Part shown: piece after piece, positions 1-10,181 of the stretch
Layout: the number at the start of each line of letters is the position of its first letter
Position numbering within the stretch: position 1 is the first letter of the stretch
NCBI GenBank assembly: GCA_029232285.1
Contig: JAOXFI010000017.1
Span: 23,750-87,749 of the forward strand
DNA from: Agmasoma carcini (nom. nud.)
Taxonomy: Eukaryota > Microsporidia > Thelohaniidae
Direction: 5' to 3'
DNA: 64,000 nucleotides
Position numbers and translations under genes: made by a program
The notes under the pieces: model-generated
The model's input: only the letters and a program-made list of their open reading frames with translations
What the model was told of the DNA's origin: nothing
The model's database searches: none

Positions 1-1032
1 TGCAGAAGTACATGCGCTGCCACTAGAAAGAGCAAAATTTTTTAATTTCATCAGAAGCCCTTCACCTTCAATATGTGGGAAGGAAATATTTAGACAATGT
101 GGTATTGTCAAAAGTCCATTTTTTATAATTCCTGTTTGTCCTAATTTTTCTTTCAATTTATTGTATAATCTGCTATTTAGCTCTTTAACCTTTCTCAGAT
201 CCCTTGTCATTTCTCTTTTTGCAATTTCAGCAGCCTTTCCAAACCCTGCAACCAAAAATGATGGTGTTGTACCACTTCTAATTGATCTTTCCTGTCCACC
301 ACCAGACATTTGTGGAACTAATCGAACTCTTGGGTTTTTTCTTACATACAAAGCACCTACACCTTTAGGTCCATATATTTTGTGTGATGATATACTCATT
401 AAGGCTATGTTATCTTTCTTGACATCAGCTGGTATTTTTCCAAATGATTGCGCAGCATCAGTGTGGAAGAGGATATCTTTTTCCTTACAGATTTTACCAA
501 TTTCTTCTATTGGTGAAATAGTTCCTAATTCATTGTTGACGGTCATAATAGTTATAAGTTTTGTATTTGGTTTAATAGATTTTTTAAGCTTTTCCAAACA
601 TATAGACCCATCCTTTTTGAGGGGTAGGTATGTAACTTCGACACCTTTTTCTTCTAAGTTTCTTAGAGAATTTAGAACAGCTTTATGTTCGGCCTGAGTG
701 GAGATAATATGTAGGTTATTGTTATAAAACTCAGCTACTCCTTTTATTGCGATGTTGTCAGACTCTGTTGCACCACTGGTGATGATTATTTCTGTAGGAT
801 CAGCATTTATTACGTCAGCTATTTGTTTTCTTCCTTTGTCTACAGCTTTTTCAGACTCCCATCCATAAGAGTGTGATCTGGAGTGAGGATTACCAAACAT
901 AGAGGTTGTATAAGGTAGCATAGCGTCTAGAACACGTGGATCCATAGGTGTGGTAGCTTGATAGTCAAAGTATCTTCTTGTTTCTGGTAGTTTGACTTTG
1001 TTTGATAAGTTTTTTTCTCTATCAAGAAACAT
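1..1032 (-). CDS. NFS1: Cysteine desulfurase Nfs1 (C-terminus beyond window)
   Basis: PLP-dependent cysteine desulfurase that takes sulfur from cysteine for Fe-S cluster assembly; in Microsporidia it acts in the mitosome. The reverse-strand frame is open from ATG at 1032 to the window edge. It shows YFDYQATTPMDPRV near the start, TSGATESDN, HTDAAQSFGK, the PLP-lysine segment SSHKIYGPKG, SGGGQERSIRSGT, and at the edge the active-site cysteine loop SSGSACTSA. These are class-I NifS/IscS/Nfs1 signatures in the right order. Roughly the last 50 residues lie outside the window. An in-frame stop lies upstream and no earlier ATG exists, so there is little room for a long targeting presequence: only about 20 residues precede the conserved core. 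A forward ORF at 161-697 is its antisense shadow. Confidence 0.95.
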   Translation of the reverse strand, partial: MFLDREKNLSNKVKLPETRRYFDYQATTPMDPRVLDAMLPYTTSMFGNPHSRSHSYGWESEKAVDKGRKQIADVINADPTEIIITSGATESDNIAIKGVAEFYNNNLHIISTQAEHKAVLNSLRNLEEKGVEVTYLPLKKDGSICLEKLKKSIKPNTKLITIMTVNNELGTISPIEEIGKICKEKDILFHTDAAQSFGKIPADVKKDNIALMSISSHKIYGPKGVGALYVRKNPRVRLVPQMSGGGQERSIRSGTTPSFLVAGFGKAAEIAKREMTRDLRKVKELNSRLYNKLKEKLGQTGIIKNGLLTIPHCLNISFPHIEGEGLLMKLKNFALSSGSACTSA

Positions 1033-1650
1033 TGATGGATAAATTTTTGTATGAATTAAAAGGTTCAATTGTCTTTGTAAAATTAGAAAAAAAAGAATGA
1101 TTTTGTGTTTTTTTAAATTTTAGGCTTTAACTATAATTTCAAATTAATTTTTTAAAAATGAAACAAAGAGCTATAAATAAATATATGAGTATATATGTTG
1201 TTTAATTGAAGCATGGGTGTAAAGTATTACATATACAAGAATAAAATTATCGATAAATATGATTATGTGTCAATGTCAATAATTTATGAATTAATTGTTG
1301 AAAAAAATTGTATTGTAGAATTCATACATATATAAATAGTTATGTGGGTTTTAAACAAACAAAATAATGTTTTTTGGGTTGTTTTATCATAAATTAAACA
1401 TTTTTCAAGCATATCATTATATGGTTGTTAATTTAACATAAAAAGATAGCATCATATAAGTAATTCATAAATGAAATACATCATTTTAAAGATTATCCCC
1501 ATATTTCTAGACCAAATTTTAAAAATATATGGTGTTGTATACAAATATTGAAGAATTAATTAAAGTTTGATATGAGATCTGTTTGTATACTTACTTAAAA
1601 AACAATTTGTTTTAATAGAAGACAATATTTGTATTATATTAATCAAGATA
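1033..1650. other. Intergenic, no gene seen
   Basis: A+T-rich DNA between the NFS1 start and a decayed transposon. No ORF with a start-site box and no RNA gene was recognised. The NFS1 promoter must lie within the right-adjacent part. Confidence 0.6.
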
Positions 1651-1652
1651 TA

Positions 1653-3061
1653 CAGTACTCCAAAAAAACCGGACACCCCAAAAAGTGTAAAATTTTGAAT
1701 GAAAATAAATTGAGTTTAATAGTATATATGTTTAATTTTTTAAATTGCGCATTTATATAAGCTCTTTTAATAAAAATTTTAATTAAACCCCAATAAAAAA
1801 ATCAACAACTTTATTTGATAGATGGATGACCACCTTTTGCCATAATATTTTTTTAATTTTGTCATTCATAGAATCTACTAGTGTTCTACAATATAAACTA
1901 CCGATATATACCACATTTCACTAATTTTTGATATTAAATCCGCCTCGTTTTCAGAAACAACATTTCTTACTTTTTGCTTTAAATAAGCCCATAGATTTTT
2001 ATAGGGTTAAGATCTGGGCTCTATGAAGGTCATTCTAACACCTCAATGTTCATATATTCAAAAAAATACTGATGCAATCTTGTTTTTATGCTTTGGATCA
2101 TTGTCTTGTTAAAATTAATATTTTGAAAATAAAAATTTCTGTGTACTCTAATTTAAATTATTGCTATATATTTAGTAAAATATAGTGTATTCGAGGTATT
2201 ATTTTAAAACGCTAATTTTTCTAACACCATTTTAACTTATACAACCCCAAACAAATATTTTATTCTTACCATATTTGACAATTTTATTTAGAGGCGTTGA
2301 TTATCCCTCTTCAACCCACACAATTTGCCTCTTAGAGTCATTATAAATAACTAAAAAACATTCTTTTCTGAAAATAACATCTCTAAAATAATCTTTGCCT
2401 CCAAACAGCCACATTTTTATTTTTCTTAATCTGTTAATGATTTGCACATTTGATAATTTTGGCTTAGAAGAAGGATAAACACATCTAAAGTAATTCTTCT
2501 TTAAGCAAAGACGCATACCTTCTTCACAGATACTTATATTTGATTTATCCTAATTTTTTTTGATATTACATACAGCATGTAGCGTAGAGGTTTTTATTGA
2601 TCATTTTTTAATTTATTTAAATATTGCTGATATCATTTAATTTTTTATTCACTTTGTTCTTTTCTTTTATCTTCTTTATCATTCTTGTATTTTCCAACGT
2701 GATCTTGTGTTGTAGATCTTTTTAAGTCGGTCTTTACACCGATTTCGCGTATTGAAAACCCCGTAGAAAGTAGTTGAAAAATTCAACCCTTGGTGAATCA
2801 GAAAAATGTTTACCAATAGGGTATTTGTTTTGTAATAGTTATTTATAGTTATATAAGAGTAATTATAAGGTATTTTTTCTATGTGTCCGGTTTTTTTATT
2901 GGGTTTTAATTAAAAAAATTATTAAAAGAGTTTATATAAAATGCGCGAATTAAAAAAATATTATAGATATACTTATACTTTTAGACTCAAATTATTTTTA
3001 TTCCAAAATTTAATCTTTTTAAAAAACTCTTTGGGATATCCGGTTTTTTTTTGAAGAACTG
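1653..3061 (-). mobile_element. Decayed Tc1/mariner element, family A copy 1
   Basis: Flanked on the left by TA, with the end CAGTACTCC then ACCGGACACC. The right end reads inward as CAGTTCTTC then ACCGGATATCC. The inverted ends match over roughly 150 bp, including TATAAAATGCGC and TCTTTTAATAA blocks. The transposase runs on the reverse strand: helix-turn-helix remnant GFSIREIGVKTDLKRSTTQ near 2700-2760, then a fragment at 2301-2516 with LSNVQIINRLRKIKMWLF and a decayed first-aspartate region (YFRDVIF). Stops and frameshifts break it, so it cannot encode active transposase. Three other copies of this family are in the window. Confidence 0.85.
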
Positions 3062-3871
3062 TTAAGTGATTGATAATAGAATATCTGCATTCGAATTTAA
3101 AATGGCAAATGCATATGAAGCATAGACGTCTAGTTGAAAAAGGTACTTATTTAATATTCTCTTTAATAAAAAAATTAAACCCTTGTAAACTTATATCAGG
3201 AAAGATAATAAACTAAATTATTACTCTATTCACCTATTATCTACTTCTTATCATAAAATTAATTCTTTAATATAGTCTATGGTTATTATACTGCAACATT
3301 ATGTTTTATCAATTTTGATTAAGTGTTCCTTCCCAACATTTTTCATACTTTCTCTAATATAGACCAATACGATGTTTTGTATGCATAGCAAGTGTAATTT
3401 AAGAATAGCCTTTTCGAATAAATAATGTACTCTGTGTGCGTAGATGATTAAATTCGGGTACAACCGCATCTTATGGTAAGCATCTTTAAACTTTTTCTGT
3501 CACCATCTAAAAATGTTTAATAGTTTATGATATTTTATTGAAGATTTATAAATACATGATTGATATTTTCTCTATTTGTTTCTTATCTATTAATTTTGTT
3601 GTTGATGTGTTCCAATACTGATCAACTTTCTACTTTTTATAGCTAAATACAATTATTTTTAATTTTTTATATTAAACTTGAAGACATTAATATTCATTAT
3701 TGTTTATTTAAAATACCCTCCTCTAACAACACGTTTAATATTTTGTATTTTATTGCATTTTTATATGAGACAACTAAAAACCAATAAAATCAATTTAGAA
3801 TATAAGTGTTCCTGTTTGTCTATAATATCTAAAAATATACAAACTTTATAAATTCAATGTAAATTATTTGT
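3062..3871. other. Intergenic, no gene seen
   Basis: A+T-rich sequence between the family A element and the 3' end of the seven-helix orphan. No coding or RNA signal was recognised. Confidence 0.6.
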
Positions 3872-4789
3872 TTATTCTACTGTTATAGTACTCTCAAGTT
3901 CTAAAACCAAATCACTTGCCCCATCTTCAACATCACTGTACTCAAAAAATGCAACTTTCCCATTATTTGAATCAAATACTTCTGTAATTTGCTTCTGTTC
4001 TTGTGGATCTACAACAGTACCATAGAATACCATCTCTAACATACTATAATATATTATACTTAGTGATCCTATCCTTATCAAATTACACGCATCCTTCATT
4101 ATCATCAAAATTCCATTCTCAGGTTGGACGGATATAATCAAAAAACCTAATCTATAAATAACATCAAGTAATGCTCCTAAAACAAACCCTTGACATATTC
4201 TCTTACTCTTTTCTAGGATATGCTCGGTGTAGAACCTTTCAGAATTAAAGTTATGATTTAGATCATTAACCTCTTTGTTTAATTTATAAATCAAACTAAA
4301 GTAAATACCTATTAATACGATTGATTCTCCTATGTTTATGATTTCTATACTAAAAACTGATAATGAATATGAATTTTTGAGGTTTTTTAATATCAAACCA
4401 ATTGGTATAATCCTTAGGAAGGGATATATAAAGGCACAGAGTCTCTTAGCATTTTCATTGGCCGTATGCTGAATCGCACCTAGTATAATAATTATACCAA
4501 ATATTTCAATACTTTTAATCATAAATTCACCTATAATTTGGAATATTTTAAATTTATGAGTTTTTAAGTATGAGTCATATTCCCAATATTCATTATTGTA
4601 TGCATGGAATAGTCCATAGTAATCATAAACGATGTTGCTCATGATGCACAACAGGGCTAATGCTTGTACTGCTTTTTGATCTTTAGTTGTCTTTGATTGT
4701 TGTCCCAACTTATTTAAAAATAACACCAAAAAGAGGCACATGACAAAGAGCATCAGCATTATCACAAATGACTCCACCACTATTTTCAT
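3872..4789 (-). CDS. Seven-helix membrane protein, unknown function
   Basis: I do not recognise a family. The 305-residue protein has about seven hydrophobic stretches, at residues 5-26, 40-62, 80-105, 115-135, 145-168, 199-220 and 232-256. They are joined by short loops, except for a charged loop of about 30 residues (169-198). A 45-residue acidic tail (DSNNGKVAFFEYSDVEDGAS region) follows the last helix. The layout resembles a seven-transmembrane receptor or small transporter, but no DRY, NPxxY or transporter signature was seen, so function stays open. The ATG at 4787-4789 is the first in frame, and the frame is uninterrupted. It lies divergent from the polymerase kappa gene, 257 bp away, so the two share an upstream region. 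Confidence 0.7.
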   Translation of the reverse strand: MKIVVESFVIMLMLFVMCLFLVLFLNKLGQQSKTTKDQKAVQALALLCIMSNIVYDYYGLFHAYNNEYWEYDSYLKTHKFKIFQIIGEFMIKSIEIFGIIIILGAIQHTANENAKRLCAFIYPFLRIIPIGLILKNLKNSYSLSVFSIEIINIGESIVLIGIYFSLIYKLNKEVNDLNHNFNSERFYTEHILEKSKRICQGFVLGALLDVIYRLGFLIISVQPENGILMIMKDACNLIRIGSLSIIYYSMLEMVFYGTVVDPQEQKQITEVFDSNNGKVAFFEYSDVEDGASDLVLELESTITVE

Positions 4790-5046
4790 TGTTTTTGTTT
4801 ATGTTAGAGTATTTAACATGTTTGTTTCAGAATGCGTTGAATTTATTATAAAATATTTAATATTTTTAAATTGTTATCAGATTAAATACTAAAGATAACC
4901 ATAATAGTATTAATAAGCAATTATTTCAACTTATAATGATACATAATTTATTAAAATAATATTAAATTAATTGATTTCAAACAATTACGTTAATATCAAC
5001 ATATTTTTTATTATATAGAAATAAAAATTTTAACATATCACAATAC

Positions 5047-6594
5047 ATGAAAAATAAAGAAGTTAAACTGATATATGCAAAGGAAGGGGTTGATGTATTT
5101 GACGAAAATCAAGAATCTAAAATATATGCAGTTAGAGACAAAGCTTTGGCACTGAAACAGCGATTGGATGGTGTTTCAATTGAAAAAAGAAAAGGTTTTG
5201 TTGATACTCAACTTTTTTATTTATCCACAGAATGGCCCGCCCTTTTTGGTTGTAGAACAGATAAAATTTACGTACACGTTGACTTAGACTCTTATTATGC
5301 ATCAGTTGAAACATTAGAACATCCAGAATACAAAAATATTCCTCTAGGTGTTGGTTCTAATATGATGCTAGCTGCGACTAACTATAAAGCAAGAGAATTT
5401 AGTGTTAAAGCTGGTATTCCAGGGTACCAAGCCAAAGAACTTTGTCCAAATATAAAAATAGTACCACTTAACTTCCGAAAATATAATTATTATTCCGAAG
5501 TGATAATGGAAATACTAAGTTCTTATGATCCACAAATAGAAATATATGGTATTGATGAAGCCTGTCTAATATTTGATGGAGATAAATTAGAAAAAGCTTA
5601 TGAATTTTATAACAAAGATAGAAGGAATGGTAAAGGTATTGATGATGCTGAATTGGTCTTTAATGATTTTTCTTTCAATAGTTGCTATAAAGTTATTGAA
5701 AAAATAAGAGAAATTGTCTATAGAAATACAGGATTAACGATTAGTGCTGGCTTAGGTGTGTGTAGAGGAGCATCTAAGTTTGCTAGTAATGTAAACAAAC
5801 CAAATGGTCAGTATATGATTGAATATGATTATGATAATCATATTTTAGACCTTCCCGTTGATAAAATTAATGGTATAGGTAAATTTACACGAGAATTACT
5901 TGAAAAATCATTAAACATAAGAACAGTGAATGATTTAAGAGTAAAATTGCCTGAATGCTCTATTATATTTAGAGAAAAAACATTTAAGAGTCTAATGAGA
6001 CTTTCATATGGGTTATCTGTTTTTGATTCTTCTACTTCTATCAAAAAATGCAACAGCAAAGCCAAATCACATGGAATGTCAACCACAATTAGGGCCACAA
6101 CGGATTATTCAACGATTTGTGATATGTTGTGGAATATTGCAGGAGCGGTCAGTGATCGTATGAGAAGAAGTGATGAAAGTGGGTTTTTAGTGACGTTAAC
6201 TGTCAAATATAGCACATTTAAAGCAATTTCTAGACGTAAGAAATCATTTGAGATGATTAACTCACAGATTGATATATTTGAAAATTGTATTTATCTTATG
6301 AATCAAAATTTTAAAAGAAGCGAGAAATATTCAGAATGGATTATAGAAAATGCGGTTAGGATGGTTGGTATTAGCGTATCTGAGCTTGTTAGGAATGATG
6401 AACTATATAAAATAGAGAAATATAAAGCAAATAGCATGGTATATGAAATTAGAGAATGCCCTGTGTGTTTTAAAGTATTTTTACACGAATCAGCTTTTTT
6501 CTACCAAGCACATGCCAACGAGTGTTTGAATAAACAGGAACAAGACGATCGAAAAAGAAAAGAAACGTTGCTAAATTTTTTTAAAAAAATATGA
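5047..6594 (+). CDS. POLK: Y-family DNA polymerase, kappa/DinB type
   Basis: Translesion DNA polymerase. Residues 1-72 resemble the N-clasp of polymerase kappa. The catalytic palm shows VHVDLDSYYASVE (metal-binding D79), the long kappa-like block GVGSNMMLAATNYKAREFSV, and the second acidic pair in YGIDEACLIF (D170, E171). The usual serine before DE is replaced by isoleucine after glycine. Thumb and little-finger regions follow (INGIGKFTREL helix-hairpin-helix). A zinc finger at about 471-493 (C-x2-C, then H-x3-C) fits a Rad18-type UBZ. The C-terminal KETLLNFFKK resembles a PCNA-binding PIP box, with K where Q is typical. So lesion bypass, ubiquitin binding and PCNA binding all seem retained in a short 515-residue protein. 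Start ATG 5047 is the first in frame. The neighbouring orphan is divergent. Confidence 0.92.
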   Translation: MKNKEVKLIYAKEGVDVFDENQESKIYAVRDKALALKQRLDGVSIEKRKGFVDTQLFYLSTEWPALFGCRTDKIYVHVDLDSYYASVETLEHPEYKNIPLGVGSNMMLAATNYKAREFSVKAGIPGYQAKELCPNIKIVPLNFRKYNYYSEVIMEILSSYDPQIEIYGIDEACLIFDGDKLEKAYEFYNKDRRNGKGIDDAELVFNDFSFNSCYKVIEKIREIVYRNTGLTISAGLGVCRGASKFASNVNKPNGQYMIEYDYDNHILDLPVDKINGIGKFTRELLEKSLNIRTVNDLRVKLPECSIIFREKTFKSLMRLSYGLSVFDSSTSIKKCNSKAKSHGMSTTIRATTDYSTICDMLWNIAGAVSDRMRRSDESGFLVTLTVKYSTFKAISRRKKSFEMINSQIDIFENCIYLMNQNFKRSEKYSEWIIENAVRMVGISVSELVRNDELYKIEKYKANSMVYEIRECPVCFKVFLHESAFFYQAHANECLNKQEQDDRKRKETLLNFFKKI

Positions 6595-7124
6595 AAATAT
6601 TTCAACTCTGATATTTTTAGAATATGTTGTTTATGGGGTGAAAAAACCTTACCTTTGAGGTTATATTGTTATGTGCATGTAATTGATGTTGTCATATGCA
6701 AAATATTTAACTTTAAAGTTCAAATTTACAAAAATTTATTTTAATAGATTTGTATACTCGTGATCAAAAAACCACAATTTTGCTTACTTATTGATAAAAT
6801 ATAGTTATATTTTTAATTAGATATGATCAAATATGCCTTAAGTAGTAATAAATAAAGTTATTTGGCTCATAATATATTCAAAGCTTAACCAATCTATTAC
6901 ATAGTAACTTGTAATACATTATAAGTCTACAACATGAATATAAATTTCAAAATAATTAAATTTCAAACTTATATACTAATTATATATCACAATACCATCA
7001 ATCTTCTCGATTGTCACACATCCATCTGCAAATTAAACATCAAATACTTCACATTTACATTTTAATATGTCAATCCCTTAAAACTTTTATAAAAAAAATT
7101 TTTGTTCCTAAAATAATTCAACCC
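6595..7124. other. Intergenic, no gene seen
   Basis: A+T-rich spacer. A non-ATG extension of the next reading frame runs back to 7011, but the CCC-ATG start box at 7122-7127 argues that coding begins at 7125. No other signal was seen. Confidence 0.6.
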
Positions 7125-7991
7125 ATGTTGAGGTATCTGCTCTGTGGTACTGTTACGAGGTTGCTATTAAAATTATTTTTTCATCTCTCCAACTATCTAT
7201 ATTCAAGATGTAACGGTCACAGATCTATAAGTAAAATTAGGGGCAAGTGGATTTTAATTGTCGATGCCACCACCCCATTAGGTATAGAGCTGTGCTATCG
7301 ATTTGCTGAAGTAAAATCACCTCTTATCATAACTTCATCCGACGAACGTGAACTTAAGAGGCTCGAAACAAAGCTTAGTGAACTAACACTAGTCAAATCG
7401 ATATATCTTGACTTCTTTACCGATCAAAACCTAGATATTTTCTCTGATTACCAAATAGGGGCTGCCTTCGTCAAACTTAGCTTCCTTGAGACCAAAGCCT
7501 CATATTCCTTTGAGAAAACAAGTTTAAATATAATTAATAATAATATAACCGGACCTTTAAGTATTATAGAACCAATTCTCGTTCAGATGTGTAGAAGACA
7601 GTGCGGATATGTTGTTTTCATAGCTACAACGTCAAGTGTTGGACCTAAGCCTCACTATGCAGCATATGCTTCTTCCTTAGCCTTTATCAAATCATATACC
7701 ACCACATTATATCATGAATGTGAACCATTTAATGTGGTGGTCGAATATGTAGAATTTTTACGTTTATATAATTCTTCATCCCCAACCTTAAAACCAAATA
7801 TTATCTGTACTACGGTTAAAAGTGCAGCTAATATGATTTTTAAGTGTTTTGGTAATAACAATGCCACTTATCCGCATTTAAGAACGATGCTAGCCAATTT
7901 TATACTAAATCATATTCCTGATTACTTTCTTTACAAGCTTAGAACAAGTAGGCTTATGTATTTTGAAAGATCTATTACTTCTTCGTTATGA
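7125..7991 (+). CDS. 3-ketoacyl-CoA reductase-like SDR lacking the active-site lysine
   Basis: Short-chain dehydrogenase/reductase resembling the ER 3-ketoacyl-CoA reductase of very-long-chain fatty-acid elongation (yeast Ifa38, human HSD17B12). It is 288 residues, with an N-terminal hydrophobic segment (about 8-28) that fits the ER anchor. The nucleotide-binding loop is VDATTPLG (47-53), replacing TGATDGIG. A LNIINNNITGP block and IATTSSVGP (active-site serine near 170) follow. The catalytic YxxxK reads YASSL, Y181 to L185, so the lysine is absent. The C-terminal half keeps the KAR-like spacing, including SPTLKP and a late hydrophobic segment. It may be a pseudo-enzyme, a reductase with another proton relay, or a decaying gene, though the frame is intact. 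The start is chosen at 7125 because CCC immediately precedes it; the longer frame begins with TTG. Confidence 0.75.
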   Translation: MLRYLLCGTVTRLLLKLFFHLSNYLYSRCNGHRSISKIRGKWILIVDATTPLGIELCYRFAEVKSPLIITSSDERELKRLETKLSELTLVKSIYLDFFTDQNLDIFSDYQIGAAFVKLSFLETKASYSFEKTSLNIINNNITGPLSIIEPILVQMCRRQCGYVVFIATTSSVGPKPHYAAYASSLAFIKSYTTTLYHECEPFNVVVEYVEFLRLYNSSSPTLKPNIICTTVKSAANMIFKCFGNNNATYPHLRTMLANFILNHIPDYFLYKLRTSRLMYFERSITSSL

Positions 7992-8283
7992 AGATATAAA
8001 ATTAATAAATTTTTATTTAAATTTAATATAATGTAAGCCTTCTTTAGTTCTGTTGTGATTTATTTGAATTTAACAGTGTGTTAAGTTATTTTTAAGTGTA
8101 AGCACAAATAACATACTTTTTTTAAAAATAATATAATTGCTCATCACTAGTTTAAAACGAAATATAAATGATATGCTAGTAATAAAGATATAATTAATGT
8201 GATAAGCAATCACAAATAAGCTCATTAGTACAGAACTAAATAAACCCATACCATGAACTTATAAATAAAAAATAATTATTTAT

Positions 8284-8733
8284 TTAGTTGATTGAAGAAG
8301 CAAGAGAAGCAATCTTAGGCCATAATGTAGCTGATTCTCTAGAGATAGGACCATTAATCTGTGTTCCTAATGGCTCACCCTTGTTATCGATGAGAATGAC
8401 TGAGTTATCTTGGAATGATACGTTAGTACCGTCCTTTCTCTTTATAGTCTTGATTTGCCTTACAATAATACCAAGTTGGATTGTTTTTCTCATATCAGTG
8501 TTACCCTTTTTGATAGATCCTAGAACGATGTCACCTACACCAGCCTTTGGATATTGATTGAGCTTGTACTTGAAGCCCTTTGTAGCGAACATACAAAATA
8601 TAGAAGCACCAGAATTATCAGCAACGTTGAATCTAGCACCACTGTTGAGTGGTCTTGTCACTGGGAATCTATTTTTCTTTGGTAATTCGGATTTCTTTGC
8701 AACTGCTGCTGCTCCTTTGTCTTTAGATGCCAT
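8284..8733 (-). CDS. RPL23: 60S ribosomal protein uL14 (L23)
   Basis: Large-subunit ribosomal protein at the subunit interface. The core is unmistakable: GARFNVADNSGAS, GVGDIVLGSIKKG, then VRQIKTIKRKDGT and FQDNSVILIDNKGEPLGTQ, ending in GPISRESATLWPKI. It is 149 residues, with a lysine/alanine-rich N-terminal tail of about 25 residues typical of the eukaryotic form. The start at 8733 follows a strong A/T box and TCC. Base composition is richer in G and C than the flanks, as in the other ribosomal protein genes here. A forward ORF inside it is a shadow. Confidence 0.97.
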   Translation of the reverse strand: MASKDKGAAAVAKKSELPKKNRFPVTRPLNSGARFNVADNSGASIFCMFATKGFKYKLNQYPKAGVGDIVLGSIKKGNTDMRKTIQLGIIVRQIKTIKRKDGTNVSFQDNSVILIDNKGEPLGTQINGPISRESATLWPKIASLASSIN

Positions 8734-8770
8734 TGGATAATTTTTTAAAAATTTTTTTATGAAAAAATTT
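8734..8770 (-). promoter_or_regulatory. A/T start-site box of uL14
   Basis: Read on the reverse strand, AAATTTTTTCAT is followed by AAAAAAATTTTT and then AAAAAATTATCCA next to the ATG. The same two-part A/T pattern ending in CCA or CCCA precedes uS15, eS4 and uL4 in this window. It fits the short-leader start signals reported in Microsporidia. Confidence 0.6.
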
Positions 8771-8828
8771 ACAAATTTATGAAAGCGTTGTTAATATTTT
8801 TAATGAATTTTATGTGTAGAAATAATAT

Positions 8829-9005
8829 TATTTATCATTCAATACAAATTTAATATGTAGAAATAGTAAATTTATGTATTATTTATGTATTATTATTGTA
8901 TTATTTGTTGCCTCTTATTTATCATTTAATACAAGTTTAATATTTAAAAATAATAAATTTATATATTATTTGTTACCACCTATTTATCATTTAATACAAT
9001 TTATT
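8829..9005. repeat. Imperfect tandem duplication, 70-90 bp units
   Basis: TATTTATCATTTAATACAA occurs three times, at about 8830, 8917 and 8982 (one copy has C for T), with related A/T spacer between copies. It is non-coding DNA upstream of uL14 and downstream of the next gene. Confidence 0.6.
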
Positions 9006-9122
9006 AAGCCTTAGCTGTACGTATCAAATCCTAATTCCATATTTTCACATCAATAACCATTTAAAACAGAATTTCTTCAAATATGATTTTATTTACTTCC
9101 AATTTATAAATCATACTTGAAA

Positions 9123-9920
9123 TCACACCAATAAACACTTTGCATCCTCTTTTATACGATCAACAGTTTGTTCAACATCGTCAAATATAGAAACTTCGCC
9201 ACAAAAGCTTAAAATAAGCACATAAACATCTTCTTTACTGAATTTAGTTGTTAAATTTAGTATTTTATCAGAAATGGGTTTTATTATGTCAGAAATATTA
9301 TAAAATCTTTTGTTGTGAACACCAGAAATGGACGATAAATCAATTTTTATCAAATCAAGTTCTAAAATCTTACATTTTTCGGTGTCTCTGTACATATTTA
9401 CATATTCAATGTCCTTCTTTACCTTATAAAGCTCTTTAATTATCATTTGAATGGTATTTAATGTCTGATCTGGATGATAATTATTTATTATTTTATCCAT
9501 CTTTCTAATAAAAAAATGTGTTAGATCAGTGGTTGTATTTCCATATTTGTATATTAAATTGATATCTCTTATGTAATTAACCCTGTTTAGGATGATATTG
9601 TAGCCTTTGTGTAGAATTTGGATTGAAATATTGTAAAATTCTTCATCATAAAATTTACATTTTTTAAAATTATACAACAAACCTTCCAAGTTTGATAGAT
9701 CGATGGCTTGTATGTCTGTGTTTAGACTCAGCAACGAAATTTTATTCAATAGTTCAATTTGAAATTTATTTATATATGGAATTTGATATAGAAAGACTTT
9801 GGACTGACAATCTAATTGTTTATTGTACAATTCTATGTAATCAGCTATGAAGTCAAAGGGATCTGCAAAGTCTTTAAAAATTTGTTCTTGCTCAGGAATT
9901 GTGTTTGAAATGGTTTTCAT
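9123..9920 (-). CDS. Hypothetical helical protein, 265 aa
   Basis: Not recognised. The frame is uninterrupted, starts at ATG 9920, and encodes a largely alpha-helical protein rich in I, N, K and D with no transmembrane segment or signal peptide. Helical heptad-like stretches lie around residues 135-185. The C-terminus (EQTVDRIKEDAKCLLV) is charged. The start lacks the CC/CCC box of its neighbours, which makes the start less certain. It lies between uL14 and OLA1, all three on the reverse strand, with 262 bp before the OLA1 3' end. Gene status rests on ORF length in A+T-rich DNA. Confidence 0.6.
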   Translation of the reverse strand: MKTISNTIPEQEQIFKDFADPFDFIADYIELYNKQLDCQSKVFLYQIPYINKFQIELLNKISLLSLNTDIQAIDLSNLEGLLYNFKKCKFYDEEFYNISIQILHKGYNIILNRVNYIRDINLIYKYGNTTTDLTHFFIRKMDKIINNYHPDQTLNTIQMIIKELYKVKKDIEYVNMYRDTEKCKILELDLIKIDLSSISGVHNKRFYNISDIIKPISDKILNLTTKFSKEDVYVLILSFCGEVSIFDDVEQTVDRIKEDAKCLLV

Positions 9921-10181
9921 TAGAAAATTTTGTTTGGAAATAGAAAAATAAAAAAAATAACTTTTGATGGCTGTTAATATATAATGGTTAATGGGATGAT
10001 AATGTATTTAAATAAAATAAATATATGTTATCGTGACTAAATATAAATTGTTTATTTAATTTTCGTCCATTCTGTCAAGGGCTAAACTATTTTTATATTA
10101 TAAATCTTGAGATATTAATCAAGCATTTTTAATCAACATAGAAACAACAACAACTAAAATAATATAAAATTTTGTAATTAT

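Noticed and set aside
161..697. 178-codon forward ORF
   Set aside because: Antisense to NFS1, whose reverse-strand motifs are unambiguous.
7011..7124. 38-codon N-terminal extension of the KAR-like gene
   Set aside because: Begins with TTG. The CCC-ATG box lies at 7122-7127, and the family's N-terminal membrane segment starts right after it.
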